Positions 1 to 9,603 are shown, numbered from the stretch's first letter. The stretch: 64,000 bases of DNA from Nitratireductor soli (GCF_001050155.1 NZ_LFVY01000018.1:57356-121355); one strand, 5' to 3'. The notes: a model not told the origin generated them from the sequence alone. Program-made: numbers and translations.

Positions 1-357
1 CAGTTCGCCTTCCTGCGGCGCTCGCTGGAGATCGCGGCACACGCCGGCGTCGCCGACACGCAGATCATGCTCGACCCCGGTTTCGGCTTCGCCAAGGACA
101 CGGATGAGAATATCGAGATCATGAATCGGTTTTCCGAACTCGCCGGTCTCGGTTTTCCGCTGGCCGTCGGCACGTCGCGCAAGCGTTTTGTCGGCGCCAT
201 GAGCGGACACGAGGATGCGACGCTGCGCGGGCCGGCGACGGCCGCCACCAGCGCGGTGCTGCGTTTGGCGGGGGCAGCCGTTTTTCGCGTGCATGATGTC
301 GCAATCAACAGGGATGCGCTGAAGGTTGCCGATGCTATGCTGGCGGCCGCGAGATAG
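1..357 (+). CDS. folP: Dihydropteroate synthase, C-terminal part (5' end outside window)
   Basis: Joins 6-hydroxymethyl-dihydropterin diphosphate to p-aminobenzoate in cytosolic folate synthesis. The frame is open from base 1 and ends with TAG at 355-357. It carries the late DHPS motifs: DPGFGFAK (metal/pterin region), GTSRKRF (the basic loop that holds the pterin phosphate) and a C-terminal FRVHDV segment that ends the TIM barrel. About 118 residues are visible of an expected 270-290, so only the 3' part is here. It is followed by folB and folK on the same strand, the usual folate cluster of Hyphomicrobiales. An intergenic hairpin repeat begins at its stop codon. Confidence 0.95.
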   Translation, partial: QFAFLRRSLEIAAHAGVADTQIMLDPGFGFAKDTDENIEIMNRFSELAGLGFPLAVGTSRKRFVGAMSGHEDATLRGPATAATSAVLRLAGAAVFRVHDVAINRDALKVADAMLAAAR

Positions 358-460
358 AGCGCCATGCGACCATTCGGACGCATAAAAGACGCTCTGTCTC
401 TTTGTTTTCCGCATTTTATGCGGGCATCGGGTGGAACCATCTGATTGCAAAATACTCTAG
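357..460 (+). repeat. Mosaic hairpin repeat, copy 1 (family R1)
   Basis: About 104 bp between folP and folB. It begins GAGCGCCATGCG and ends GCAAAATACTCTAG. Three modules are visible: a short inverted repeat around a GCG...GGACGC core, a CCGCATTTTATGCGG hairpin, and a degenerate third arm pair around GGTGGAACCATC. It is collinear with the copies at 27932-28034 and 58831-58934 and is the most diverged complete copy. The repeat starts on the last base of the folP stop codon and ends 13 bases before the folB start. Confidence 0.85.
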
Positions 461-473
461 GCCAGGTGGAACG

Positions 474-836
474 ATGATGTATGTAATCCGCATGAAGAAC
501 TGCGCCTTCTTCGCGCGCCACGGCGTGCACGAGGAGGAGGAGCGGCTAGGCCAGCGCTTCTATGTGGACGCCGCCTTGACCGTTGAGCCCGGACGTTCCC
601 TGAGTGACGATGCGCTCGATGGAACGGTGGATTACGGCGTGGCGTTCCGCGTCATCGAGGAGATCATCACCGGCCAGCGGCGTTTCCTGATCGAGGCCCT
701 GGCGCTGGAAGTCGCCCAGGCGTTGACCGAGCGCTTCGCCGAGATCGTCAAGGCCGAGATCACCGTGCGCAAGCCGAATGCGCCGGTTCCGGGCGTTCTC
801 GATCATGTCGAGGTCACCGTCGTCTGGCCGCAATAG
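474..836 (+). CDS. folB: Dihydroneopterin aldolase
   Basis: Converts 7,8-dihydroneopterin to 6-hydroxymethyl-dihydropterin and glycolaldehyde. The protein is 120 residues, normal for the family. Family residues are present: the RHG segment at 15-17, the acidic run at 20-23, the TVDYGV motif with Tyr54, the pterin-anchoring glutamate in LIEAL (Glu74) and the catalytic lysine in VRKPNAP (Lys100). I start at 474; the next codon at 477 is also ATG. An upstream in-frame start at 402 would make the repeat coding and is rejected. It sits between folP and folK; only one base separates its stop from the folK start, so the two are probably translationally coupled. Confidence 0.95.
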   Translation: MMYVIRMKNCAFFARHGVHEEEERLGQRFYVDAALTVEPGRSLSDDALDGTVDYGVAFRVIEEIITGQRRFLIEALALEVAQALTERFAEIVKAEITVRKPNAPVPGVLDHVEVTVVWPQ

Positions 837-837
837 G

Positions 838-1368
838 ATGGCGCGCATGCACGAGGCCTTCTTGTGCCTGGGCGGCAATATCGGCGCGCCCGACGCGGCC
901 ATGCGGGCGGTTCTGGCGGCAATCGAGGCGCGCGCGGACAGCGCGGTCGTCGCCGTCTCGTCGCTCTACCGCACGCCGCCCTGGGGCAAGCTCGACCAAC
1001 CCGATTTTCTCAACGCGGCGGTGCATATCCGCACGGCGCTCGATCCGCAGGGGCTGCTCGCCGTGTGCCTCGATATCGAACGCTCGCTGAAGCGCGTGCG
1101 CGACGAGCGGTGGGGACCGCGCACCATCGACATCGACATTCTGCTCTACGATGCGCTGTCGATCGACACGGATGGGCTGGTCATTCCGCATCCGCGCATG
1201 GCGGAGCGCGTTTTCGTGCTTGCGCCGCTGGCCGAGATCGCTCCCGACCGGCTGGTGGCGGGCGAAAGCGTCGGTGCGTTGCTGGACCGTCTGGACCGAA
1301 CGGGCGTGAGGAAAATCACGCCGGACGGCACATGGTGGAAGCCCGCGTCGGATGGATCGGCGGTCTGA
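838..1368 (+). CDS. folK: 2-amino-4-hydroxy-6-hydroxymethyldihydropteridine pyrophosphokinase
   Basis: Transfers pyrophosphate from ATP to 6-hydroxymethyl-dihydropterin, giving the FolP substrate. It is 176 residues. Family features: LGGNIG near the N-terminus, SSLYRTPPWG, FLNAAV, and the magnesium-binding and ATP-binding block RWGPRTIDIDILLY. ATG 838 follows the folB stop by one base; an in-frame ATG at 847 is an alternative. It ends the folP-folB-folK run and is convergent with the next gene, 11 bases away. Confidence 0.95.
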   Translation: MARMHEAFLCLGGNIGAPDAAMRAVLAAIEARADSAVVAVSSLYRTPPWGKLDQPDFLNAAVHIRTALDPQGLLAVCLDIERSLKRVRDERWGPRTIDIDILLYDALSIDTDGLVIPHPRMAERVFVLAPLAEIAPDRLVAGESVGALLDRLDRTGVRKITPDGTWWKPASDGSAV

Positions 1369-1379
1369 GGCGGGCGGTT

Positions 1380-1922
1380 CTACTTCTTGGCGATCGCGCC
1401 GACCGCGCCCGAATCGACACGCTTCAGCTTCATGCCGATGACAGGCACCATATCGTCCTCGACGCGCACCGAAATCGTGATGTGCAGCGTGTCCCTGCCG
1501 GTGATCCGGGCGCGCATGGCGCCGCTCAAGGTTGAGCGGTTGAGGGCAAAGACCACGTCGTCGCCGGTCACCTTGCCGCTGGTCACGTCGAGCCCCTTGC
1601 CGGCCGCCCCATCGAGAAACGTGCCCGTGTAGCCCGATTTGCCGCGCACCACGCTGGCCTTCATCGGCTGCGTGAAGACACCGACGCGGCAGCTGCCGTC
1701 AAGCGCCATGCCGATGGCGTTGCTTGGCGTCCCGCCGTCGAAATTGCAGACGAATTTGGTGCCCTTGTATTTTCCGGCGACGATCTCGCCGGGTCCCGCC
1801 CAGGCGCCCTCGACGGTCTGAAAGAAGCGCTGTTCACGCTCGGAGGCCTCGGCCTTGGCGGCAAGGGTCGCTGGCGCCGATGCAATGACGAGAAGGGCGA
1901 GCTTGAGCACGGTTTTCAGCAT
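1380..1922 (-). CDS. Conserved exported protein of unknown function
   Basis: 180 residues with a clear Sec-type signal peptide: two-residue basic start, hydrophobic core LALLVIAS, then an Ala-X-Ala-like end at about residue 22-24. The mature part reads as a small beta-rich protein (GEIVAGKYKGTKFVCNFDGG, then alternating hydrophobic strands) with two cysteines (CNFDGG and GSCRVG) that could form a disulfide. The overall pattern resembles proteins annotated only as hypothetical in Brucella and Mesorhizobium; I do not recognise a named domain. ATG 1922 puts the signal peptide at the N-terminus; ATG 1937 is possible. It is transcribed alone, convergent with folK. Confidence 0.75.
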   Translation of the reverse strand: MLKTVLKLALLVIASAPATLAAKAEASEREQRFFQTVEGAWAGPGEIVAGKYKGTKFVCNFDGGTPSNAIGMALDGSCRVGVFTQPMKASVVRGKSGYTGTFLDGAAGKGLDVTSGKVTGDDVVFALNRSTLSGAMRARITGRDTLHITISVRVEDDMVPVIGMKLKRVDSGAVGAIAKK

Positions 1923-2062
1923 GAGGGCCAGGACCATTCGTGGTTGCGACAGGGATCGTCAGAAACCATGCCGGAGATTGGTTAACGCTTTGTCTACCAT
2001 GGCGCCCGAGCAATTCGAAGGCCTGGTGTCGGAGGCGTGTCGGCGCGTGCGCGTCCGGTCGA

Positions 2063-3121
2063 TCAGCTTGCCGGCTTGTCGGGGTCCTTGGTGGACGCAA
2101 AACGCATCAATGCCTTGAGGAAATCGCCGACGCCCGGGCGCGGCAGCGCATTGAAGGCGAGGGGGCGGGCGGCCGCCATGGCGGCGATGCCGATCCGCGC
2201 CGTCATCATGCCGTTGACGACGCCCTCGCCGAGCTTGGCGGAAAGCCGGGCGGCGAGCCCGTGTCCGACCACCTGCTGGACGAGCGTCTCGCCGGCGGCC
2301 ATCGTGCCGGTCACCGCCAGATGGGCAAGAATGCTGCGCACCAGACGCAGGAAGCCGAGGAAACCCGGCCGCCCGCCATAAAGTTGGGCAATGCGCCGCG
2401 TCAGGCGGGCCGCCTCGAACACCACATAGGCAACATCGACCAGCGCGCGCGGCGAGATCGCCGTGACCACGGAGACGCGTTTGGCTGCATCGAGAACCTG
2501 CTTGCGGGCCAGCGCATCGAGCGGGGCAAGCAGTTCCCTTTCCGCCAGGAAGAGGAGGTCGGCGCCGTCGATGATGTCGTCGCTGATGCTTTCAAGCGCC
2601 TTGCGGCCGGCCGCGGTTTCGGGCTTGGACGCAAGGAGCGCGGTCAGATGCGCGACGCTTTTGCGTGCCGCCTTGGCATCGTCGCTGGCGATCGCCTGAC
2701 TGGCGTCGCGGCGCAACTCCTCGATCGATGCGAGCCGCATCAAGGCCCAGGCCTCGCGGGCGATGATCGCCAGCAGAGCCAGAACGGCAATCACCGCGAC
2801 GCCGAGCGCCAGCCAGCCCAGCCAGTCGGCGCGGGTGAACAGGTCGCGGATGAGGCGATCGGTCCACAGGCCGACGGCCAGCGAGAACAGGATGGCGAAC
2901 GCGGCGAAGAAGATGCGCGCCAACCAGAAACGGCGCGGCTTCGGCACCGGAGGCGGCGTGGCCAGAGCCATATCGGCTTCGGAAAAATAGTCCTCGGCAT
3001 CGGCAACCACGGTCACGGCCTTGCCGGGATCGATCGCCTGCGGCTTGCGCCTGGAGGCGGGTTTTGGAGCCGGTTCGGCCTTCGGCTCCTCGATGCGGAA
3101 CGATGCGGGGGCTCGGCTCAT
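2063..3121 (-). CDS. ycjF: YcjF family inner-membrane protein (DUF697/TIGR01620 type)
   Basis: 352 residues. A proline/lysine-rich cytosolic N-terminus of about 65 residues leads into two membrane segments (FWLARIFFAAFAILFSLAVGL and WLALGVAVIAVLALLAII, about residues 66-120). A soluble helical domain follows, then a hydrophobic C-terminal DUF697-like region with AHLAVTGTMAAGETL. The partner gene ycjX lies upstream and overlaps it by four bases (ATGA), so the two are translationally coupled. The pair is conserved across proteobacteria and is associated with envelope stress in enterics, but its molecular role is not established. No catalytic motif is visible. Confidence 0.85.
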   Translation of the reverse strand: MSRAPASFRIEEPKAEPAPKPASRRKPQAIDPGKAVTVVADAEDYFSEADMALATPPPVPKPRRFWLARIFFAAFAILFSLAVGLWTDRLIRDLFTRADWLGWLALGVAVIAVLALLAIIAREAWALMRLASIEELRRDASQAIASDDAKAARKSVAHLTALLASKPETAAGRKALESISDDIIDGADLLFLAERELLAPLDALARKQVLDAAKRVSVVTAISPRALVDVAYVVFEAARLTRRIAQLYGGRPGFLGFLRLVRSILAHLAVTGTMAAGETLVQQVVGHGLAARLSAKLGEGVVNGMMTARIGIAAMAAARPLAFNALPRPGVGDFLKALMRFASTKDPDKPAS

Positions 3122-4569
3122 GCGAGATGATCTCCGATGAGGAACTGCAGCGCGCGGTCAAGGCGGATGTGCGGCAATGACAGCGTGACGCCCTCGGCCG
3201 TGCGTTCCAGCTTCGGCGGACGAAAACGCACGAAGCGGATCGGCGTTTCAGGCGCGGCCGTCCCCTGGAAGAGCTGGCCGGGCTTTTCGGGCAGGTCACC
3301 TGGAAATATGGCGGTTTCCGTCTCACCGTCGAAGACGTCGCCGGCGATGGTTTCACCGGCAATCGGCGTGCCGATGATGACCGGCAGGGTCTCCTTGCCC
3401 TGGCGCACCGTGCCTTCGCGGGTCGCCCGGACGGCGGCCATCGCCAGGACGTCGACCGACGCGCCGGAGAAATCGGCGCGCGCGATGGCGCGGTCGGCCA
3501 GACGGCGGACAATGGCCTGCAGCCGGTCGTGGCTTTCGTGGTGAATGTGGTCCGCCTTGGTGGCGGCGACCAGGATGCGGTCGATGCGGCGCGCCACCAG
3601 GCCTGTCAGAAAATTGCCCCGGCCCGGGCGAAAGCAGGAGAGAATCTCGGTCAGCGAGCGTTCCAGGTCGGCGACCGCTTCCGGTCCGGCATTCATCGCC
3701 TGCATGGCGTCGATCAGCACGATCTGCCGGTCGAGCCGTGCGATATGCTCGCGGAAGAAGGGGCGGACCACATGGGTTTTGTAGGCCTCGAAGCGCCGTT
3801 CCATCATGGCGTGCAGCGAGCCTGCCCGGCGTTTCCCGCCGGGCCTGAGCGGCGCGAAGGTCAGGGCCGGGGAGCCGTCCAGGTCGCCGGGCATCAGAAA
3901 GCGGCCGGGCGGCAGGGTGGAAAGCGCCCGGTGGTCGGCCTTGCATGCCCTGAGATAGGCCGAGAAGGCATCGAACAGTTTGCGCGCGGCCATTTCGTCG
4001 GCGGGCGCGTCGGGATCGGTCGCAGCGGTTTGCGCGCGCCAATCGGCCGAGAGATCGGCGCGCGCCGGCAATGTCGCCAGCTCCAGCGCCTCGGTGGAAA
4101 ATTCGTCGTAGCTCTTGCCCAGAAGGGGCAGGTCGAGCAGCCATTCGCCTGGATAATCAACAATATCGAAGGAAAGCTTGCCACGCGAGAACATGCGGTT
4201 CCAGGCAGACGCCGATTCATACTCGACCGTCAGGCGCAGTTCTGAGACGGCGCGTGTGGATTGCGGCCAGATGCGGGCGTCGACCAGCGCGGCGATATGA
4301 TCCTCGTACTGGAAGCGTGGCACGGCATCGTCGGGTTGCTGTTCCAGATAGGCGCGCGCCAGCCGCCCCGATTTCTGCGCTTCGAACAGCGGCAACCGGC
4401 CGCCATGGATCAGATTGTGGACAAAGGCGGTGATGAAAACGGTCTTGCCGGCGCGGGACAGGCCGGTGACGCCGATGCGCAGCGATGGCGACACCAGGCC
4501 GGCGGCGCGCCCGGCCAGAGTGTCGAGCGCGATACGGGCTTCATCGGAAAAGGTGGTCAGTGATGCCAA
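3118..4569 (-). CDS. ycjX: YcjX family P-loop NTPase (DUF463)
   Basis: 483 residues. A P-loop GLSRAGKT at residues 36-43 is followed by VFITAFVHNL, the hallmark start of YcjX proteins; FDIVDYPGEWLLDLP supplies a G3-like aspartate and the family DYPGEW signature; VAATKADH is a G4-like nucleotide-specificity motif. It is probably a GTPase/ATPase working with the membrane protein YcjF, whose gene overlaps its stop. The start is TTG at 4569, chosen because a GAGGAA Shine-Dalgarno lies about nine bases upstream and because the known N-terminal pattern of the family begins here; no ATG precedes the P-loop. Confidence 0.88.
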   Translation of the reverse strand: MASLTTFSDEARIALDTLAGRAAGLVSPSLRIGVTGLSRAGKTVFITAFVHNLIHGGRLPLFEAQKSGRLARAYLEQQPDDAVPRFQYEDHIAALVDARIWPQSTRAVSELRLTVEYESASAWNRMFSRGKLSFDIVDYPGEWLLDLPLLGKSYDEFSTEALELATLPARADLSADWRAQTAATDPDAPADEMAARKLFDAFSAYLRACKADHRALSTLPPGRFLMPGDLDGSPALTFAPLRPGGKRRAGSLHAMMERRFEAYKTHVVRPFFREHIARLDRQIVLIDAMQAMNAGPEAVADLERSLTEILSCFRPGRGNFLTGLVARRIDRILVAATKADHIHHESHDRLQAIVRRLADRAIARADFSGASVDVLAMAAVRATREGTVRQGKETLPVIIGTPIAGETIAGDVFDGETETAIFPGDLPEKPGQLFQGTAAPETPIRFVRFRPPKLERTAEGVTLSLPHIRLDRALQFLIGDHLA

Positions 4570-4648
4570 AAGGCGAATTCCTCAAACAGCGCAAGACCTT
4601 GCATATAGGAAGCGGAACCGGCGATTGAAGAGAGCGGAGCATCCTGCA

Positions 4649-5158
4649 TCACGCTCTCTCGGGCTTCAGGAAAGCCTGCAGGTGGCCGGTGCCGGGGGCG
4701 AGCGCGGCAAGCGGGTCGTCGAAACGAAGCACGGCCAGGCCACAGGTGGGGAAGCCGGCCGCCGCCAGCCTCATCGCGTTGGCGTCGCCGTCGGCGGGCA
4801 GGGCGAAGGCCAGATCCTCCATCATCGGGTTGTGCCCGACCACCAGCAGCGCCCGGCCGGGCTGGGCCCGGCGAATGGCCGCCACATAGTTTGTGGCGTC
4901 GGAATTGTACAGTTTCTCAACGTAGTTCGCCCGTGGAGCATCGGTGAACAAGGTCGAGGCGACGCGGTCGAAGGTTTGCACGGCCCGGCGCGCGGTGGAA
5001 CACAGGACAATGTCGGGAATCAGCCCGGTTTCGCGCATGCGGCGGCCGAGCGCTTCGGCATCGGCGATTCCCGACGCACTCAACTGCCGGTCGAAATCCG
5101 TCATGCCGGGCGCCGCCCAGCCCGCCTTGGCGTGCCTGAGAAGAAAAAGCCTATGCAT
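4649..5158 (-). CDS. SixA-type histidine phosphatase
   Basis: 169 residues, a short single-domain member of the histidine phosphatase (phosphoglycerate-mutase-like) superfamily. The catalytic RHAK tetrad is at residues 8-11 (His9 nucleophile), LCSTARRAVQT holds the second arginine, and VGHNPMM carries the second catalytic histidine. Length and the DFDRQLSASG segment match the SixA branch, which dephosphorylates phosphohistidine in Hpt domains of phosphorelays. It stands upstream of ycjX on the same strand; an 80-base gap makes co-transcription possible. The substrate is not shown by sequence. Confidence 0.82.
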   Translation of the reverse strand: MHRLFLLRHAKAGWAAPGMTDFDRQLSASGIADAEALGRRMRETGLIPDIVLCSTARRAVQTFDRVASTLFTDAPRANYVEKLYNSDATNYVAAIRRAQPGRALLVVGHNPMMEDLAFALPADGDANAMRLAAAGFPTCGLAVLRFDDPLAALAPGTGHLQAFLKPERA

Positions 5159-5404
5159 GGCCGCTCATCCAGGATGCGGTTTGCCGTGCGGCCCGCCAAA
5201 CAGGCCGGGTTTGCTTCATGCCGCGCTCCAGGATGTCGTTTGTGGCGGGAAACAAATCTAATACGCATTTATGGCGTGCTGAAAAGCCTGTGTGCCTTTT
5301 CCACCCATATTAACAAAACCGTGAAGGAGGGGCGCTTTGCGCTTGTGGTTGTGGGGGTGCGCTAATATATAGGCGCCGGCGTTAGAACATCTCAGGGTGA
5401 CTCG

Positions 5405-5821
5405 ATGAATGAGCTCATGGATGCCAAGTACGTGCCCACCGAGGACGAGCCCTTCATGAATGAGCGGCAGCGCTCCTATTTCCGCACGAAATTGTTGCGT
5501 TGGAAGAACGACATTCTGAAGGAAGCGCGCGAAACCCTCGATGCTTTGCAGCAGGAGAACGCGAACCACCCGGACCTGGCCGATCGGGCGTCGTCGGAGA
5601 CGGACCGGGCGATCGAGCTTCGGGCGCGGGACCGGCAGCGGAAGCTGATTTCCAAGATCGATGCGGCTTTGCTGCGGATCGAGGAGGGCACTTACGGCTA
5701 TTGCGAGGAGACCGGCGAGCCGATCTCGCTCAAGCGTCTCGACGCACGGCCCATCGCAACCTTGTCGATCGAGGCGCAGGAACGCCACGAGCGGCGGGAA
5801 AAGGTTTATCGCGACGATTGA
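5405..5821 (+). CDS. dksA: RNA polymerase-binding transcription factor DksA
   Basis: 138 residues. It binds the RNA polymerase secondary channel and works with ppGpp. The sequence shows a long helical coiled-coil region (about residues 20-95, with DLADRASSETDRAIELRARDR spanning the tip) and the C-terminal YGYCEETGEPISLKRLDARP globular part. The four-cysteine zinc finger of the E. coli protein is reduced here to a single cysteine (YGYC); the other positions are T, S and A. Such cysteine-poor DksA proteins are known in alphaproteobacteria, so this is a lineage trait rather than damage. A strong intrinsic terminator follows immediately. Confidence 0.95.
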   Translation: MNELMDAKYVPTEDEPFMNERQRSYFRTKLLRWKNDILKEARETLDALQQENANHPDLADRASSETDRAIELRARDRQRKLISKIDAALLRIEEGTYGYCEETGEPISLKRLDARPIATLSIEAQERHERREKVYRDD

Positions 5822-5843
5822 GCCGCTGCGGCGGGTTCGGGAA

Positions 5844-5881
5844 CAAAAAAAGCGCCAGGCCTGGGCCTGGCGCTTTTTTTG
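5844..5881. terminator. Bidirectional intrinsic terminator
   Basis: A perfect 10-bp stem (5851-5860 with 5865-5874, arm AGCGCCAGGC, loop CTGG) is preceded by a run of seven A and followed by a run of T. It works on the + strand for dksA and, through the A-run, on the - strand for the FliO-like gene that ends at 5929. Confidence 0.95.
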
Positions 5882-5928
5882 TTGTCGTAAACCCTCCGGC
5901 CTCGCTGCCGCCGGCGGGCACGACGGGT

Positions 5929-6774
5929 TTACTTGCGCTCGTCGGACAATTCCTCAAGCAGCTTGCTCATCTCGTCTTCAAGGGAATGATCGGCTTTGTC
6001 ACGCTCTGTGCTGACCTGGTAGTCGAGCGCTTCCGACAATTCATCGAATGCTTCGTCCTCGAACTCGCCGGTGGGTTCGTGTTGCGACGCGCCTGCAAGG
6101 CCTTGGCTTGCGGCAAAGCCGGTTGCCGCTGCGGCGATGGTCACGGCGGGAGAGGGTGTGGGCGCTGCGCGGGGCGAAACGGATGGCGCCGGCGGCTGAA
6201 CGGTTGCCGGAGGCTCATGGGCCGGGATCGGCGCTCGTTCTGCCGGAGCCCGGGCACTGGGCGCTTCGGCGATCTGGATTCTGGGTTCCGGCGGCAGGCG
6301 AGGCTCGATGGGCGGTGTCGGCCGGGATTGTGGCGGTTCGGGCTGCCTGACCGGCGCGGGTGCGGCCGGCCTCGCAATTGGCGCCGGGGGCGATGGAGGC
6401 GCTGGCGGCACCGGTGCGGGGGGTGCGATAGCGACAGGTTCCTGCCTTTCCGGACGGCCGCGCTGCTCGGCCGCGCCAACCGCCGTGATGTTGCTTTCGA
6501 CGACCACGTCGCTCGGCCCGCCGATCAAAAGCAGATGCTCGACATCGTCGCGCCGCACCAGAACCAGGCGGCGGTGGTTGTCGACCGGCGTCGCATCGGT
6601 CACGCCGAGCCGGGGCTGGCGTCCGCGTCCGCCGGAAACGAAGGTGCCGGGCGTCAGGCGCCGGGACAATCGCAGGACGATCCACAACAGGATCGCAACA
6701 GCAACCAGAACAATGGTCCAGAATGCCGCCGCGGCATAAGCCTCCCCAAAAATCCCGACCAGCCAATCGCGCAT
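5929..6774 (-). CDS. FliO-like membrane protein
   Basis: 281 residues. One N-terminal transmembrane segment (AAFWTIVLVAVAILLWIVL, about residues 14-32) is followed by a small beta-rich module: RLGVTDATPVDNHRRLVLV, then RDDVEHLLLIGG. This order (single TM helix, then a module reading LVLVRRD.EHLLLIGG) is what FliO-domain proteins show. The rest is a long proline/alanine-rich linker and an acidic, helical C-terminus. ATG 6774 gives a short periplasmic N-terminus; upstream starts up to 6840 are less likely. It sits between dksA and cckA, away from any flagellar cluster, so a flagellar role is only inferred. Confidence 0.6.
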   Translation of the reverse strand: MRDWLVGIFGEAYAAAAFWTIVLVAVAILLWIVLRLSRRLTPGTFVSGGRGRQPRLGVTDATPVDNHRRLVLVRRDDVEHLLLIGGPSDVVVESNITAVGAAEQRGRPERQEPVAIAPPAPVPPAPPSPPAPIARPAAPAPVRQPEPPQSRPTPPIEPRLPPEPRIQIAEAPSARAPAERAPIPAHEPPATVQPPAPSVSPRAAPTPSPAVTIAAAATGFAASQGLAGASQHEPTGEFEDEAFDELSEALDYQVSTERDKADHSLEDEMSKLLEELSDERK

Positions 6775-7007
6775 TGAATCGCTCCGAAAAAGTGCATATC
6801 CGGCGCACAGTATGCGCGGCCAAACCATGCGGCAACCCATTCGCCCGGCTTATCCTTGCGCGGAGACCGCCAATTGTTGCGTAAACGGCGCGGATTTGCC
6901 GTTCGATTACCGGTGCGCGCTTGCAGATGCCGGGGGCCCTGATATATCCCGAATGGCCGGGTCCGCTTGGGAGCCGGCAATGATTGGGCTGGAGTGACGG
7001 GAAACGC

Positions 7008-9590
7008 ATGGCCAAGCAAACTGGCGGAGAAATCCACGCAGCGCCGATCATTGACCAGAGCTCGCGTCCCGGCGCGATCACGCGCCTGATCATCTTCATC
7101 GTCATCCTGACCTGCTCGGCGATCGCCTTCGTCGTGTTTCGCGAGCGCCTCGGCGATCCTTTCCTGCTCGGCATTCTCGGCATGCTGGCGATGATCGGCG
7201 TCGGCTTCCTGTTCGCCACGGCGATCGGTTTCGTGCAGGTGGCGCCGCGCTCGGCCGGCAGCGAGCTTTCGCGCGCCTTCGTCGATTCGATGGAAGAAGG
7301 GCTGGTGGTCGCCGACACGAAGGGCCGCATCCTTTATGCCAACCACGCCTATGCCCAGATGACGGGGGCGACCTCGGTCGCCGATGTGAAGACCGTCGAC
7401 AGCCTTCTGTCGGACAATCCGGAAGCCGCGCCGACCATCGACAGGCTCGCAGCAGGCCTGCGTGACGGGCGCGCCGGCGATGGCGAATTCCGCTTGTCGC
7501 AATCGATCCGACCGGGGGCGGAGCTCGGCGCACGCTGGTACCGCACCTGGGCGCGCATCTTCAAGCTGCCGGGATACCGCCAGCCGGTTTCCGCGTGGCA
7601 GATCGCCGATATCTCCAAGGAGCGAGCCGAGCAGGAGCGCTTCTTCCTCGATTTGCAGAAGGCCATCGATCATCTGGATCACGCGCCGGCCGGCTTCTTC
7701 GCGTCCGACCCGGACGGGCGGGTCACCTATATCAATGCGACACTGGCCGAATGGCTGGGCATAGAGCTTGCCAATTTCGTGCCCGGCGCCGTGCGTCTGC
7801 CGCAGATCGTCGCCGGCGACGGGATGGCGCTGATCAACGCCGTGAAGGCCGATCCCGGCACGGCGCGCAATGCGGTCATCGACCTCGATCTGTCGACCAT
7901 GGACGGCCAGGTCCTGCCGGTGCGCTTCATGCATCGTGCCACGACGAGCCGCGACGGCGCCTCCGGCCCGACGCGGACCATCGTCCTGAACCGGCGGCAT
8001 GGCGAGGATGCCTCGGCCGATCTGCGCGCCTCCGAAGTGCGCTTCACGCGCTTCTTCAACTCGACGCCGATGGCCATCGCCTCGGTCGATCATGAAGGGC
8101 GCATCCTGCGCACCAACGCGCCCTTCCTGTCGCTGTTCTCCCGTGTGGTCGACAGCGATGCGCTGGAGCGGCACATCAAGCTCGACGCGGTGATCCATGA
8201 GCGCGACCGCGTTTCTTTCGCCACGGCGCTCGACCGGGCCAAGCAGCGGCAGGCGGAGATTTCGCCGATCGACACGGTGCTTCCCGACGATGCGGAGCGC
8301 CATGTGCGCTTTTACGTCAACCCGGTGGTCGATCACGCCGGCGGCGAGGGCGCGGAGGAAGCCGCCATCGTCTATGCCGTGGAAACCACCGAGCAGAAAG
8401 CGCTCGAGGCGCAGATGGCGCAGAGCCAGAAGATGCAGGCGGTCGGCCAGCTCGCCGGCGGCATCGCCCATGATTTCAACAATGTGCTGACCGCCATCAT
8501 CATGGCGTCGGACCTGCTTTTGACCAATCACCGACCGTCGGACCCGTCCTTCCCCGACATCATGAACATCAAGCAGAATGCCAATCGCGCCGCATCACTC
8601 GTGCGGCAGCTTCTGGCGTTCTCGCGGCGCCAGACGCTGCGACCGGAAGTCCTCAACCTGACGGATGTGCTTGCCGACCTGCGCATGCTCTTGGCGCGGC
8701 TGGTGGGCAACGACGTCACGCTGACGGTCGAGCATGGGCGCGATCTGTGGCCCGTCAAGGCGGATATCGGCCAGTTCGAGCAGGTGATCGTCAACCTGAC
8801 GGTCAATGCGCGCGACGCCATGACCAGCGGCGGCGCGCTGACGGTGCGGACGAAAAACCTGAGCGCGGAGGACGCGGCGAAATTCCCTTACCGCGAGTTG
8901 ACGCCCGCCGACTATGTGACCGTCGAAGTGGAAGACAACGGCACGGGCATCGAGCCGGAAACGCTGAAGAAGATTTTCGAGCCCTTCTTCACCACCAAGG
9001 AGGTGGGCAAGGGCACGGGGCTCGGCCTGTCCATGGTGTATGGCATCGTCAAGCAGACCGGCGGCTTCATCTTCTGCGATTCGGATGTCGGCAAGGGCAC
9101 GACGTTCCGCATCTTCCTGCCGCGCTACATTCCCACCGAAGCCGACAAGGCCGCCGAAGCCAATGGCGCGGCGGAAGAGCAGACGCGCCGGGCAAAGGAA
9201 GAAAACCGCGATCTTTCCGGATCGGCCTGCGTGCTCCTGGTGGAAGACGAGGATGCCGTGCGCATGGGCAGTGTCAGGGCGCTGTCGTCACGCGGATACG
9301 AGGTGCATGAGGCCAGCTCCGGCACGGAGGCGCTGGAAGTCTTCAACGCATTGAATGGCAAGGTCGACATCGTCGTCTCGGATGTGGTGATGCCGGAAAT
9401 GGACGGGCCGACGCTGCTCGTCGAACTGCGCAAGGTGCAGCCGGACATCAAGTTCATCTTCGTCTCGGGCTACGCCGAGGATGCCTTTGCCCGGAATCTG
9501 CCGGAGGAGGCGCAATTCGGCTTCTTGCCAAAACCCTTCTCGCTCAAGCAGTTGGCGACGGTCGTCAAGGAGATGCTGGAGGCGAATTGA
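7008..9590 (+). CDS. cckA: Cell-cycle hybrid histidine kinase CckA
   Basis: 860 residues. Two N-terminal transmembrane helices (about residues 24-68) are followed by tandem PAS domains, a DHp domain with [11 protein letters not shown] (phosphoacceptor His488), an HATPase domain ([11 protein letters not shown]-box, [27 protein letters not shown]) and a C-terminal receiver (VLLVEDED, phosphoacceptor Asp792 in [10 protein letters not shown], and KPF). This is CckA architecture; CckA feeds phosphate to ChpT and then to CtrA and CpdR to control division. ATG 7008 has a GGAG about 14 bases upstream. The gene is monocistronic, convergent with pncB. Confidence 0.95.
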   Translation: MAKQTGGEIHAAPIIDQSSRPGAITRLIIFIVILTCSAIAFVVFRERLGDPFLLGILGMLAMIGVGFLFATAIGFVQVAPRSAGSELSRAFVDSMEEGLVVADTKGRILYANHAYAQMTGATSVADVKTVDSLLSDNPEAAPTIDRLAAGLRDGRAGDGEFRLSQSIRPGAELGARWYRTWARIFKLPGYRQPVSAWQIADISKERAEQERFFLDLQKAIDHLDHAPAGFFASDPDGRVTYINATLAEWLGIELANFVPGAVRLPQIVAGDGMALINAVKADPGTARNAVIDLDLSTMDGQVLPVRFMHRATTSRDGASGPTRTIVLNRRHGEDASADLRASEVRFTRFFNSTPMAIASVDHEGRILRTNAPFLSLFSRVVDSDALERHIKLDAVIHERDRVSFATALDRAKQRQAEISPIDTVLPDDAERHVRFYVNPVVDHAGGEGAEEAAIVYAVETTEQKALEAQMAQSQKMQAVGQLAGGIAHDFNNVLTAIIMASDLLLTNHRPSDPSFPDIMNIKQNANRAASLVRQLLAFSRRQTLRPEVLNLTDVLADLRMLLARLVGNDVTLTVEHGRDLWPVKADIGQFEQVIVNLTVNARDAMTSGGALTVRTKNLSAEDAAKFPYRELTPADYVTVEVEDNGTGIEPETLKKIFEPFFTTKEVGKGTGLGLSMVYGIVKQTGGFIFCDSDVGKGTTFRIFLPRYIPTEADKAAEANGAAEEQTRRAKEENRDLSGSACVLLVEDEDAVRMGSVRALSSRGYEVHEASSGTEALEVFNALNGKVDIVVSDVVMPEMDGPTLLVELRKVQPDIKFIFVSGYAEDAFARNLPEEAQFGFLPKPFSLKQLATVVKEMLEAN

Positions 9591-9603
9591 GCGCCGGAGA
9601 GCC

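Noticed and set aside
402..473. In-frame extension of folB to 402.
   Set aside because: The extra sequence is an R1 repeat; the family N-terminus begins at 474.
1940..3130. 396-codon + strand frame antisense to the YcjF gene, and similar long antisense frames at 3529-4245, 6308-6739, 9856-10992, 30001-31209, 35336-37750 and 39970-42231.
   Set aside because: Long open antisense frames are usual in GC-rich genes with strong third-position bias; each is mirrored by a well-supported gene.
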